A stretch of DNA of 64,000 nt, taken from Fasciolopsis buskii. Lineage: Eukaryota > Platyhelminthes > Trematoda > Plagiorchiida > Fasciolidae. The stretch is from the NCBI GenBank assembly GCA_008360955.1, contig LUCM01003887.1:184323-248322 (forward strand), given 5' to 3'. Each line of letters opens with the position of its first letter. The first letter of the stretch is position 1. Position numbers and translations under genes: made by a program. Below are positions 35,680-49,800 of this stretch, one piece after another. The notes under the pieces were generated by a model. The model had not been told where the DNA came from and did no database searches. It saw only the letters and a list, made by a program, of their open reading frames with translations.

Positions 35680-37401
35680 AGAAAGGGTCATTTTATTCCC
35701 AACGAACCCAGACTTAACAGGTAGGCATATACGTTATTGTCTAATTCAGGTCAGAACGCAATCTAAGTGGTTTAATGCGAGTACTATGTGCAGTCTCAAG
35801 CATATAGGCAACTGAATTGTTAAGGTTGGCTGCTAACAGGAAACATATGGCAACCGGCGAAATACTGCTCACGCAAAAGTAGATCATAATAACAAGAGAC
35901 CGAAAACAATGATTTTGAAGAAAAAAGTGAACGACTATTCTGATAAATTTGGAAAGACGATAACGTCGGCAACATAATCAGTACACATGGCCGGATGCAA
36001 ACTGCAAATTTCGAAAAAATATTCCCCTTAGCAGAATCTCCCAGTGTCAGCTGAGCATGGCATTGGAGAAACTCCTTTGAAACACATGGTTCATATAAAA
36101 ATTTTCCCATCCACAGGATTTTTCTTTAGTATATCCGAAGTTGTTTTTTATTTTAAAGCATTTACTTTAATTCATGATCGTTTATCAAATCCAATAGCTA
36201 AGTGCAATTTTCTGCTATTGTATGCTATCAGTCGGTTGAGAGCAAAAGCGAACCGGATGAAACTGGCCTTTTTTTCTGTTGGAGGCACGGATAGAGTTAT
36301 CCGGCTACCCGATGATTTAATGACAATCGTTATTTGTCATTCTAAGATTCCCTTTTTACTGTTCCGAAATTCGGTGCACATATGATGTGAAAGCAGAATT
36401 TTTAGTTAGCCGCTCAACTTGCAGTGTTACAAATCAGCTTCAAACTGGCATGAATGTCTAACATCTACTAGGTCGCTATTCAATCATGGTCCGCTCCTGG
36501 AATGGTTGCAATGCTACTCCCACCTCTTTATCAGTTTCTTCGGTTAACGCTGAATCCTACCTTACTTTGCAATAATCTGTTTCTTGTCATTTTCAAACAT
36601 TATTAGTCATTCAAAAGTACCCTAGTTACGAATGCCTCCGAGATCTGATTTGGGAAATTTTGGGGCAGAAGTGATGATTATACATTGTCGAGAATGAGTG
36701 TTCACAATTGCAGAGACAAACAGTGATGGACTTGTGGCTAGTAAAGTTTGCTCTCAAAAGCTGTTCAGGTTTTATCCTAATAACATTTCAGAGTGTAATT
36801 ATCTTGGGCAATCGTCTAGCCTTTACGAATCAGCATCTAATCCACCTGCAGCTTTGTACCACCGATTGTACCTGTCCTTCCAGATTACAATTGATTGATT
36901 GCATACAAATCTGGCGACTAACATCATCATGCTTACCACCTGTCAAGATGTTGCAGACTTGCGACGAAGAAATCCAGGGAAATCCTTACTCGGAAACCAT
37001 CGATCTCAACAGTAGATTAACATTTGTAGTGCTGAACCGCAGCACAGTCTAGTGTACTCTGGATTGTATACTGCTTAAATGGTAGATACTGAAACTTATA
37101 TCCATGCGTTGTTTTTCCAGAGCACAAGAATTTTGTTCCGTGACTTACACTACCGTCACCTATGGCGAAATAGACTTAGTGAACTGAAATCTAGCTCAGC
37201 AAATTTTATTACCCGCGAATTATTTGCACGCTTGGCAATTGTGTCCAGGAATACGTCCGGACAATGAAAGAACTGCAAAATCACCAGATGCAACTTTAAT
37301 AATTTTCCCTTTCAAGTGAATTTTGTGAGTTCCCAGTGACAGGAAAGGTTGCCAAAGTGCAAATGTTCCACATTTCCATGACAACTATTACACTGTAAAA
37401 T

Positions 37402-37556
37402 TCAAAGCGCAAGGTCAGCTTTGTCGTCGCTTACGGCCGGGAGTGATTGCCCAATACTGAATGCTCGTTTACGCGTTTCTCGTCTGAGGGCTGCGATGGC
37501 TGGGCTCGTTACAGAGCCTGAAACAACTCGCATAGGAAGACTACTGGAGTGCGCTT
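37402..37556 (-). CDS. Candidate terminal exon, product unknown
   Basis: On the minus strand, the acceptor CTGAAATTCATGACAG is followed by 51 open codons to TGA (37402-37404). An ATTAAA polyadenylation variant lies about 100 nt further (37301-37296). The local GC content is higher than in the flanks. The peptide would be Ser/Ala-rich with a cluster of Arg and Lys and an acidic end, as in a cytosolic tail. No family is recognised. Confidence 0.2.
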
Positions 37557-40500
37557 CTGTCATGAATTTCAGAATCATAGTGTCTATTACAACGCATTTT
37601 ATAACTTGCCATGACCTTCGAATGCCTGTTTTTTGACATGGTAATGCAGAGTGGTTAAAGCAAAATGAGATTAAATGATAGCAGAGTGGCTGCAAAAACA
37701 CTCACATTGCTCTACTCATAGTGTTTATTCAATAGTTTCGATTAAATGAAGGTGAAATAACAGTAAATTTTTCAAATTTGTAATTACACTTCCGACAAGC
37801 TTTGGACACTCTGTCTCTTATCGGGAATATTTTGACCAGCTTTGTTTCATTATAAGTGATACGTATAAATCATGACTGTCGTTTATTCTATGCCACATTC
37901 TGCTGTTCACATCTGTCCCCATCGAACCGACAAGCAAATGTTCCCGTTTCGAAATCGGTTTATGTACGAGTCTACCTGGGGACTCTCTCCATCCAAACAG
38001 ATTCTGTGGCCTACTACTGAAGACCGTTACCTAAAAGTATCCAACGATATTGCAATAGATTTTTTGTGGCAGATGCATATCAACTATACCACTTGCTGTC
38101 GGGTTCGATCGGCTCCGTATTTGCAGCTCTTCTTGCCATTGCACTCATGCTCGGTTCCCATTTAAATTTCTAATGACAAGTTAATAAATATTAACTGTTT
38201 AAATGCATGTGCCGTATTTTCTCATTCGTTTCAAATTTTTATTGTTTTCTTTATTTTGACAAAAATTTCGCTATGGATTGGATTTTCGAAATTTGCAACG
38301 ATCGACTCAAGTTAGTCCTATCTGCATCATCAACCATCTTGTCTGAATAAATTATGCATATCGTGTCTGTGAGTTTGACAACCATTTAGCACAGGATACC
38401 ATGCGTAAACTCTTTCTATCCACGGCACACTACTTTCCAGCTCATTCGGTGCGATGGTGAAACGAACAAGTTTTGAGACATGAGCACTCCAATTTCAAAG
38501 AATTTTTCAATGATCTTACCCCATTCCTGGTTGCGATTATTTTGTGAGTATCTTTTGTCACAATCGTGGCTTTCGTTCGAAGTTAACCGTTATCATGCAA
38601 CGAAATAACACAGAGAAGTACGCTCATTTCTCTGTAGTCGGCAGCTATTTTTGTCAAAACATCCCAGCCATTTTATTTCGTTTTATGTAATGTTCAGGTA
38701 ATACATGTTTTGCTTTTGGATTTGAAATTAGGAGCAGCGTTGGAATAATCCAAAGCCCAGAAAATTATAGTCCACAGTGTTCGTTTTGAATAACTCGTCA
38801 GATGTTTGTGCATTTTGCATACAAATCGATCAGATCGCAGTAGTCGGAGCACTCTTGCAGTAATTTGCGACTTTTTTCACTTTAAGCCAATTCTTACAAA
38901 AAATGTTTGCATTGCCAACATATTTTTGGCATACTTCGTTAGAAGAAAACCCTAACTTACTATCATATACAAGAAATTCTTGAAATTCCCTTTTTAAAAT
39001 GTGAAAAAGCTAATTTTGTTCAAAATATTTTCCACAGTCAGCGATTTTTGATCGAATTTCTCACACCATGAATTCAGCTTTCATGGGTTAGTCTAAACCG
39101 AGTCAATTGCTTGTATCGGCTCATCTTTTGTTCTGACCAAATGCATCCTATGTAAATTTATTCACTGTTCAACATCACAATACTTTGGTCGCATGTGCAA
39201 CAAGCAATGCGAGCCAAACCCGCGGTTACGATTTACAGTTCGCTCTATGTGCACCTAGTGGGTCAGTAAATTTTTGTTGTATGTCACCGGAAAATGCGTC
39301 CCCATTCAACTGAAATTGCGACTCATCAGTAAGGGTGTTGCAAGACCTTAAAAGGAAACAAGTTCAGAATAATCTTTTCGATTTTATACAAACAAGTTAG
39401 CAATATTACCAAATATTTCGAACACCAGATGGTGTTTTGAGCACTTTTCTCTTCTGTGAACATTTGTATAATTAACAAGAATCATTTTTCAAATGAATTT
39501 GGCGGACGTTTGCATACGGGTAATCGGCTTGCCCTAGTTGTGATAAGTGTGCCGCGTACTAATCTACAGGGTTCTCAGGTTTTACTTTTAAACAAAAAAT
39601 GTTGCATTTTGCGGAGTGCTCTTTCCATATTTTTTTTGCAAATCCTTTCATTGTCAAACGACTCGGAGGATCATCTAAACAGGTCCAGAGCGAGACATTT
39701 CGTATCATTCTCGATACTGGCATTTCCGAACTCCTTGAAATTTGTTCTGTTGCTAGAAAATCTATGACACTGCCACTCTGATGCACCAGGGTTCTTCCTT
39801 TGCAAGACCTCGATGTTGTCCGGCCGAGGTTCTCAGCACTGATCTTTATTGAACGGTGTTCTACCTTGAGAATCATACGATTGGGACTTGCTCAGTCTTA
39901 ACTTCGACAGTAACCAACATCTGATTGGTCACTATGCGAGCACTAAGATTTTCGAAAACGACATCAAGCCAGCAGGTACCCATTAAGCCAGTTGTTACCT
40001 GGTCTCTTGGTCGAAATCGTAGCTCCATATTTATTGAACAAACCCAAACAACGAGGACATGTCAATCGCTGAGGCTAGTGGAAATTATTACGAGCTGCAT
40101 GTTTGTCTCCAATGAGTCTAGGAATTCTTAGCTCATACGAATAATTCTCGGCTGGATATTTTCCCGGGTAGTGGGGTAAATAGACTCTCAAAAGAAAGCT
40201 CCATGTTACCAGCTGATCTATCTTTAGGATCATACTTAAGCATTCATTATTTAACTCTACCGATCTATCATACACGAAAGCATTTATTGATATCCGCATT
40301 TTTCCGTTGTCATCAATGGCCAATTCAATTTGGCTACTACTGACACACGGCATTTCGAGTAAAGTATTTGTCAAGGAGCGAAAATAGCAAAATTATTCAC
40401 CGTTTCCTAGAAGCATGTTTATAAAACGCGCAGCCACATCAATAAATCTAGGGCGTGCTCCATGCAGTGAACTAGCTTCCAGAAAACTGAGAGTCTAAGG

Positions 40501-43500
40501 AATGTTTTAAGCAGCCCAATGCAGGATTTTTTCGAATCGAATGCAACCCTCCACTAATTTTTGTCTGATCATGTGATTCGAAGGGCTTTGTTTGGATAAA
40601 TTCGGTTTTAGATAACGGCTTTTGAATTTTTGGAGACTTTGTTCAAGATGCTCCCGTTCCGTTCACCCTCCTTGACTTATACAAGTGTGGAATAACAGGA
40701 TATGTAGACGGCACCCGAACGATCAGTGAACTATCTTCTATCAGGAGGACAATCTCCGGCGAATTTGTCTTAGCTCATCCGTATGAGGTTCATTATGAGC
40801 CTTTGCTTACTAAGCCGGTGGTTTGCAAAGGTGTTAAACTTCTCTTCAGAATTTTGCTCCAGCTTCTTTAGGTCTTACTACCGCTATGCGTGAAGAACCA
40901 CGGTTATTTTCTTGTGCGGAAGAAATATGGGAATCGTATCAGTTAACAAATCCTGGAATCAACCATTTGAAGAGGCATTGAAATGGAGAAAGTATTTTTC
41001 TCATACCCCTAGATCGACTACCTCGTTAAATGCTATCCTCCGAGGCAGTTGCCAAATGAAGAATGCTTCCAGGTGGTCAGTCAATCAAATGGAAGAAGGT
41101 TTGAAGACCTTAACCACTGGACTGGCCGATGTTGATCCAGTTAGATTAGCGCCCTAACATCCATGAAATAACCCAAAGCGATGATTGGAGAGCTTAGGCA
41201 TGTGGCTTACAGACGGAGTGAATTGCTTTCTTCCATTTGAACAGTTTCTTTATATTTTGTTGGTTCTTGAACTTATTACTTTACGGCTAATTTATCATTA
41301 TTTCTCGTCCTGTTTCGCTCCTATGAATCGACGGCTTCTCGAGGTAGGGTGAATGATTATAAAATCTTACCTGAACCAAATTTATCCCAGTCTGATGTAA
41401 CATTTTGTCTGTAATTTCTATGGGACTAGAAAGACAATGCGAGAACCATTACAACAGACTGTCGCAAAATGCATCAGAAGATTCCACTGATTACAAAACT
41501 CCCAATGGCAACAAAACTCCCAATTCTTTTTTTAAATCGCTGTCAGGTAACAGTTTCTCTGAGGTACCAGTTTTGACCGAGACTTGCCCAGTCAAAATTA
41601 TTTAAAGCAGGAGCTTTTCATAAGGCTTCTCATTTGCCATTTAGATACCCAATGATTTTATCAAATTATTATTTTCTGTCTGTCTGCTTCGGCCGCCCGC
41701 TGATTATTGAACGAATGTCAGCTTGTCTCAAGTTGATAAGAGTGGGTGGAAAACATTTTTCAGTCAAGCCGTTTGTTAATTTTCACTTTTGGGTAAATTT
41801 ATTCTCTCCTGAATTTTCAATAGACAAATTTGTGGGCTAAATAAACAATATAATCCAAGTGTTACCCTCATCGAACTACTCTGGGCTAGGAGAGGCGAAA
41901 AGTCTAGACGACGGTTGAATTTGGAAACATTTTCTTGAATTACGAGCCACATAAAACGAAATACTTGAATCCATTTTGTTTACGATCTGTTAGGACTAAA
42001 CACGGGTGCATAACATGAACCTTGTAAGACTACTGGGAAGTGAAAGTGATAGACATCTACTCTTTGGATGGCAGAAAAATGGATAGAGCTCATGCTCTTT
42101 TGCTTTCCATTAGATCTTCAATCGATCGCATAACTCGGTCGATGTCTCCCGTTTTTACTGACTCTGATAAGTGAAGCCAATTCGCGCAGATACAAACGTT
42201 CGATTATGGGACGAAAAATGGACTATATTTGTTTTCTGCGGTCTTCATTCAGTGACAGCTTAATCAGATGGCTAATTTAGCCCATCTGTATTAACTGACC
42301 TCATCAGGAGTCCTTTTCCATTCACTTTATCGATCGACGTAATTAATGCGATTTCGCCGTATTTTGTTGACCGTTGTCCATTATAGTGGATATGATGATT
42401 CAAAATCCATCAGCACTGCGTTAACCAAGATTATATATCGGTATACATTTTCGTTGATTAGATATGCACACATTTTAAGGCTTTAAGATAAAGACGATGT
42501 TTGCATAGCCGACTATCTTTTACAAAATTATTTTCGAATGCGTTGCTTACTGCGTTTAAATGAAACGGATCGATTAACTTTACCGAATGGATTGTAAATA
42601 GATAACCGGCTGGCTAACCCCAGATATTTTCCGTTGCTGTCATTTGTGTAGTTACGTTAACTTTTCGTTAAACTGCTGCTTTTGCTTTTAAAAACCCGAA
42701 AAACCTTTTCACTTTTCTGTGCGTGAACATTTGACCTTGATTTTTTTTACTTTTTTTGATGTGCGGTGTCATTCATTCTCTAGGACGTGAGCAGTAAAGT
42801 CGATATTTCCAATGCATACCATAATCCATATCATTTGTCAGTGGTTTTAAAAACCCCCGGTGGAATTTTTTCACGAACCGATATATTTTTCCTAGTTTAA
42901 TTGATTTGTGAACATTTGCTTAGTTTCGAATAACTTGCAAACTGCCTCGCTTTTGTCTCGTCTCATCTCCTCTTCTCAATCAATCATCATTTCTCCCATT
43001 TGCATTGTCAAAAGCTAGGCACACATTTTCAGACAATCTGCGGTAACTGTTCATCATTTTAACCTAAATAAGTTTTGCCCACAGGATAACAAATCACGGC
43101 CGGTGACTGAATAATCAAGACAGAAAAAAAACAGTTGCTAAGTGAACAAAGTAACAAGCGGCTTTGTTGCTCTACTAAAGAAGTTAATATAATCCAAAAT
43201 TTCTAAAGAATACTCGAGCGCTGAGTAACAATAATCGATTCGTGTCGTTCTCATGCCAGTTTGCATCTGTATTTGTTGGTCCATGATCTCAAACGTATTG
43301 TACATTTATTTGACCCCTCGGATAGGATCTACTTTCGGCTCTCTATTTTCATTTTCGAGAAAAATCTTGATCAACAAAACCTCCGACAATAAACGTATCT
43401 GCAGCAGTAGATCTGATTTTATCTTCTCTAGGACATATACTAATTAATATGAGGTGGATTACTTTTCCAATTTTCAATGACACATCACTGTGATCCATCC

Positions 43501-46149
43501 ATTTCCGTAAACAAACGCGAAAAGGCAGTATTCCCGATTCTACTGGTACCCTAGGTCAAACGTTGTCAAATCTGTTGGAATGGAACTAAATTCCCCTTTG
43601 ATTCCTTCGTTCGCACGATCTGAATCGTATTACATTAGGATGAGAAGAAGAAAGAACGAACAAGATGGAATGAATGAGCTACACCCCTGTCTAATGGTAA
43701 TCTCATCACACAAAACAGATTACCGTTACAAACACAAATGAACTTGAGGCCATACGAGTGCCTTTTAATTTCCGATAAACAATGAAATATAGAAAGTATA
43801 CCCAAAACGTGTTAGAACGTGACCAACTGCACCTGCACACAAACAAACTAGTGGATACGCACGCAAGCACCCTAAAAACGTTCCACGTGTTGCAACATGT
43901 GATTAAACAACTGTGAAGTTAATACCCCCTGTGATTACATGTGGAACTTCTATTTGTAAACCGGCCGAAAGGCGACACGGGTATCACTGACCGTAGAGCA
44001 TATGACTCTGTGAATTACCCAGTTGTCTACTGCATACGGCGTGCTGACCACTGCACGCTGACCTACTTGAATAATGTTCGTACATCGGACTCTACCATGG
44101 TCACTAACTGGAAATCGGCTGGTATATACTAAGCCAGCCTTATTGTCCACCATAAAAATAAAGTAATACAGACTATCGTACAGAAGCAAAATCATACTGA
44201 ACCTATCGTTGCAATGTCTGAATGGGAAGGAAAATGAAAACGTTATGCAGACTTTCAGCTGCGAATTAGGACTATTGTTGCTTCACAGTCCAAGGCATGG
44301 ATCTTTTGTTTTCATAAGAAAACCACCTACTGTCTGTTTAATCTCCTTTTTGTAAACCAGAGACAAGTTATCTACAGTATTTTTGTTCTTGTCGTTTTTC
44401 TACTACCTAAATCCACTACCGGTATTCGGGAGCTCAGGATAGTACACTTAAGATCTACTATCTTAGTGTCCATTCCGAGCGCTGTCAGCTACATCTCTTC
44501 ATTCTAAGGTCTTTCGTTAATCACGTACCGGATGATGCAACCGTAGTTCTGTAGACAGTGAGCACGACGACCAAAATTCCGTGAAAATCATCAACCAGAA
44601 TTGCGGCCAATTACAATTTTGAATGTCATTTGCAAAACTGAAACGAATTTAATTACGATTAATTACTCTTCAAATGAAGATTTAAAAGTCTCAGACTTTA
44701 CGAAAGATTTGTGTCGTCGAAGCAAGACAAACAAGGCAGCAACTGCCAGTTAGTGTGCCAGAGACAGTATGAAATCCTAACCGCTGTTCATAATCAAATT
44801 AGTTGCAAAGAAAGATTGATGTTTTGATTAAAGCTGAGCGAAAGTGACAACATGATTGCGAATTTGGTTACTGTGAGAAAAATTATTCATAGCACTCCGA
44901 TCGGCTGAACACAGACTCTACTTCAAACCCATTGCTCTCATCAGGTTAATTGCGGTTTCTACACATCTTGTGATGTCAGCTACACACTTTGATTGGGGTT
45001 ACTTCATCCACACGCATTAGTTGATTTGATATCCCCTGACAAACTGCTATTAGTGGATCCATAAAATTTTATTACCACTGGATTTAAGCAACTGGATAAC
45101 TGTCAGACAAACTAAACAATTACTTAGAAACGTGAACTGATCAAATGGCTTTACCCGGATCAGTCTGTTAATATCAAATTAATTACGGTGAATTTAGTTA
45201 CCGGTTCTGATATGAAGTATGATAAGGAGTGATTTGGGCAATGTTTTGTTCAGATGGCCCTACATTTGCAGTGGACAATTGAAGCTATGTCCATTCTCTG
45301 GTTTTTTCATGTTGAATAAATCCCTTTTGAATGGGATGAACACATTTTGGTACGTTTTTACAGATTGACAGCGTTATTTCGAGCCTTATAAAAGCACTGA
45401 ACAGTTTATAAGGACCAATTAGGCTGTAACAGATCAGTTGTTTGGGCAATTCACATACTACGCTGAAATAAGTATCATCTCCATAAACCGATGTTCCATG
45501 CTACTCTCAAATGAACATCTCTTCAAGCAATTCGAATGATGCACCGGAAAATAAATTTGGTGTGCTACTTGCCAATTTGGAATCGATGCTCTTATTAGAA
45601 GTCATTTTATCACCCAAATGTGGCTTGCTATTCAGTGACTGCGTCAAGTTTGCTTGCCTTCATGGCCATCTGAACTGGGCTTCTGTTCCGTATATGGCCC
45701 AGTACTTACGTCGGACTTAAGAGAGATTTAAAGGAAAATTCAGCGAGTATATGTTTCCCTAATTCCTCGCCACTTTCATTTCCCTAAACTGTACCCCGAG
45801 TAGTGATCACAACGACCAGAATCGCTTCTATAGTCTCAAAGTTTCATTGAAATCCTCCGCGAATGGCGAAATGCACTGTGTATGAAACAAATTTATTCAG
45901 TACGCACTGCAGACTCTCTAACATTGAACAACTCATGCTGATCGATAACGTGTCACATTGGCGCAATACAATTTTTCTAAACAAATCCATGAACAGCTGG
46001 TCAAAGAAACGCCATGAAGATGTGAATCATTCTCGTGGTTCAACTTTCCAACCCGTAAGTGTTTCCTTATTCCGAAAATCGTCTGGTTGCTTTCTGTGAA
46101 CTTTGAAATATGTTGTATAGTTATTTCGAATTTTAGTTGACAAATGTAG

Positions 46150-46255
46150 GCATGATCCAACCGTGAAAAGTCTACGTCCCTGACACGATTCGAACTACGC
46201 ACAGAAGAGACCGATGCATTCGTTGCGCATGTGCTCCATCACTTGGGCCCCGAGG
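46150..46255 (-). repeat. Possible tRNA-derived remnant of a third kind
   Basis: On the minus strand, GTGGCCTCGGGGCCCAAGTG followed about 60 nt later by GTAGTTCGAATCGTGTC resembles a Pol III A-box and B-box pair. The sequence does not match family A or B and is the only copy here. It could be a decayed SINE or tRNA pseudogene, or chance. Confidence 0.25.
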
Positions 46256-46779
46256 CCACGGCCAACGGTGTTCGGATATTTAACTTGAGAATCTTTGGTT
46301 ACAAGCCGCAAAAGTGTCTAGTTTTTAATAAGGGGTAACTATTCCTTCGTGAAACATGCATTATGTCATCGGTCCCAACTACCATTCCCAGAGGGTAATT
46401 TTAAATACCATTTTCGCTACGCGAAATAAGTAGCATACATGTTCAGTATTCAGCAGCAAAAACATCTTTTCGCTGCATCAAAACAATGCAGGTTATCATA
46501 TAAAACTAGTAGGACAAAATGCTGTTAAATGAGTTTACTCTTTACAGAGTTCAACATCACGCTTACTCGTTTTGATTTTAACTGAAATGAAACGGAATCC
46601 GTTGAAATGAACTTTCCGCAACTAGCTAACTTTTTCCGGTTTGTTTTGACTAGCATTTAGCGCACCGTTTGTTTTTTGCACGGATTAACTTGTGCGTTGC
46701 TGCGAAACTCCCGGGAAGCCAGACAAAAACTGTATCAGGGTGATGAATTTTCGAAATAATTACAACTCCTGCTTGAACT

Positions 46780-46800
46780 ATATATACATATATATATATA
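46780..46800. repeat. AT dinucleotide tract with one CA interruption
   Basis: TATATATACATATATATATATA, seen directly. Confidence 0.85.
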
Positions 46801-49800
46801 CCACCAGAATCGAAGAAGAACCACAACTGTAATTCGTTGATAATTCTTTGTCAGTTGGGCTGAGCCAACCCTAAGACCGAAAGCAAAATGGCACCAGAAG
46901 ATACATATGTACACTCACAAACCGTAAGTAGTATCTGTATGGGTGAATAAAAATGTGTTGTAAACAAGCCCACTTAATAAAATGCACTTTTTCTGTCAAA
47001 TAAAGAGGAGATTCGCAATAGCTGGCCCCTGACCTAGATTTTTCACCTGCAAACATATATTACTTTACTCGACTAAACACCGCCAGTTTATAAGCAACAC
47101 TCCAGTGCCCCTGCTTTGAGAACAGTGAACATCAACATTCCTTTCTCTGACCAAATTCGCAGATCAATTTTCTATCTCCCATTCGGATGTTTAAGGTGGT
47201 AATAATGCTAGTAACCTCCAGACCTGAAATAATCTTTACATTTTCCAGACCCTGACTGCGTCGTTACGTCGCGAAAGTTCTGAAACTGAAACGCCTATAG
47301 GCAGCAGCATGAGATAGTAGCGTTTTTAAGTGATGTCGATTATTTATCTTCCTCGGTGACTTAACGAAATTGACTGCTCCGCTCAATTCAATTATTGTCG
47401 GGATCGCATAAATGTCCACGTTTCCATTTTTCTTATGCATAGTAAAAACATTTTATCCAAAACCTTTTTTCTTGGCTACTACAAAGATTATAGCTTTTCG
47501 TCAAGGTTGATTCAGTCAAAAGATTTGAAATAGCTGACCACGAGGAATACAAAAAATGGCGTCAAACTGGTTTCGACAATTCTAAACATGCTGCCTCAGT
47601 TCAAATAACCATGAATGGTATTAGGCAACTGGAGACTGAGGTCGTGCGTCAACGGTTTTTTGTACACATTATTCAGTGGTTAAATAGTTAAGTTAAGTAG
47701 ATTACACACTTGAATCTTCACTTCATATAGAACTATCCAGCTAGATTCGACGTGGTGACCAGTTTCTGCCATAGGTGCATGCGTGGCGCATCAGATTGAA
47801 CCAGATCGCCATAACTAGGTTGGTTTTTGTAATCTTTTTACCTGGTCGGACGGCTGATGAGGTGTCCGACAATGGCAGATGGCTTCATAAACATATCCGA
47901 ATGAACAAATTATCACTATTGTAGCCAGCGTCGGGTTACTTATTCTTTGTGATTATCAAAGGTGAACCCTCAAAGGAACATCTTAACTGTCGTGTTGAAG
48001 GGGAAGCCAACATCTGAGCAACATCTCATGAAGTTGAATTCATCATTTATCCTGTTTTTATTTCCTGTCAGTGAAATCATTTCTGTCATTTGGGATGATT
48101 AAATAAGTGGGTCCTAAGCAAAAAACGGGTAACGATGGAGAATATTGGTGAAATTTACCTTGAAATCCATTGCAAAATGTACTTCTGTTGGAGCTTTGAT
48201 TACATTTTTCAAACGGTTCTTCATGGACTATCAACCGCAACCGGTCATTGGAAGCTACTGGGACTCTCTGTAAGTATATCCACCTGATGGGAAACCATCG
48301 GCTGTGCATACAGATTGCTTTCAAACTGCGTTGTTGCACCGTAACCGATGGTAACGGGCTGAGCAAACTAATCGCTTGCCTATGTCAGGTTGCCCCCAAA
48401 TCGGATTTTACTGAGTTTTAGCTTCCTGTTTTATAGGACCTATCTGCTGCTGTTTTTGCTTTATTAATGACAACAGTCAGTCACCTGATTAGTCGATATG
48501 CTGCGCTGATAACTCCTAGCAACATTTTCGCTGTTTTCAGTAGCGATATCAGCTTACGTAATTCAGGCTAAATCATGCGAACGCACTTTCGACAAACAAG
48601 CGCAGAAACCGAATATTCATAGCTAATTGTATTTACTTAATAAAGACTCGTAACGGTCCGCCTGAGTGTGTTTCCCAGATTCGAAAGACACCTCCCCCCT
48701 TTGTCGCAGCATGAGGGTGTGGCCATCTTGTTTGACGTCCGTAAATGAACTACTTATTTCTAACAAGCACTGCTCTGGTCTCCTCAGCATTTTGTTCAGA
48801 CTTTAAAGTGGGCATTTTTGTCATTTTCAACCTTGAAGATACTTGGAAATTTAGTTTTTTCTACTTCAATCCATTATGCCGTTCCGCTCGTAGAATGAAT
48901 CATGCAGGATTAAGACCGAGTATTCAAGTTATCTCTCTTCGCAAAAAAGCGATTTATATACCTTAGAGCCAGTGCAACTTATTCCGGCAAGTTGTGTTTT
49001 CGTGTCTTGTAACAGTTGCACTGCTTACGTCTATCGTGATTCAGGGGCGTGGTAGCACAAGTGTTGGGTGTACCGTAAAGTGATTGAGACGGTTTTGTAG
49101 GAAAGCCTTCCGCTTACTAAGACAAAACTTAGCAAAGACAAAACCTCTAAGTTTTACCACCTTTGGGAGAGGATTCACAGCGTGTACAAATGTTGCCTTG
49201 TGTTATCTTCGTTGTAAACGCCAAAGTCCACATTCCAATTAGGGAATGCGCCCGATCGACCCTTCAATTTCCACTAGGAGCTTCATCCAAGGCAGGTGTT
49301 AAACTCGAAATAGTCATTCTACTTGTAACTCTTAGTGACCTTACTTATCTTTGTGGTAACAGCCAAAGTTCCTTCGGATATTTCCCCCCTTCATTTATCT
49401 TGGATCTAAGGGAAGTCGAACTCATTTTCGGCTTACTCATTTTAACCGAGTGATCACAAATTTCCGAAATTTTGCACTCTCAATGTCAGATGCCCGAAGG
49501 AATTTGGCACTTCTCCTAGTGAGTGACTCATTATCACACTCGTTTTTAGACAAGACCAAAATGATCTAAAATGCCACGTGCGTTCGTTTGGATCGCTACA
49601 AACGCCACGATCTGCTTCTCCGATCCGTTTCTTTCATACTCTTTCGAATTCGACATAATGCATCCAATAATTCTGGTGATTGTACTGCTAAAACATTCTT
49701 TCATAATAGTATTCTCCATGTCACTCGGAATTCGCACTGTCGTGGAGCGCCGCCACATCAAATGACCTGCAAGAAGTCCACAGTGAATCGCGATCTTTTC

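Noticed and set aside
39559..40374. Two ~100-codon minus-strand frames in the same frame
   Set aside because: Several stops separate them, no splice or polyA signals support them and no domain is recognised. The lengths are expected by chance.
44832..44842. GATTAAAGCTG, matching the 3' part of the bantam microRNA
   Set aside because: The seed region (TGAGATC) is absent, so the match is uninformative.
47845..47870. Hairpin GTCGGAC/GTCCGAC enclosing CTGATGA, suggestive of a hammerhead ribozyme
   Set aside because: The GAAA core and a third stem with a cleavage triplet are missing, so only one of the required motifs is present. A 7-bp hairpin alone is common.
49580..49630. ACAAACGCCACGATCTGCTTCTCCG, similar to antisense family A head
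   Set aside because: The match is limited to about a dozen bases and no B box or tail follows at the expected distance.
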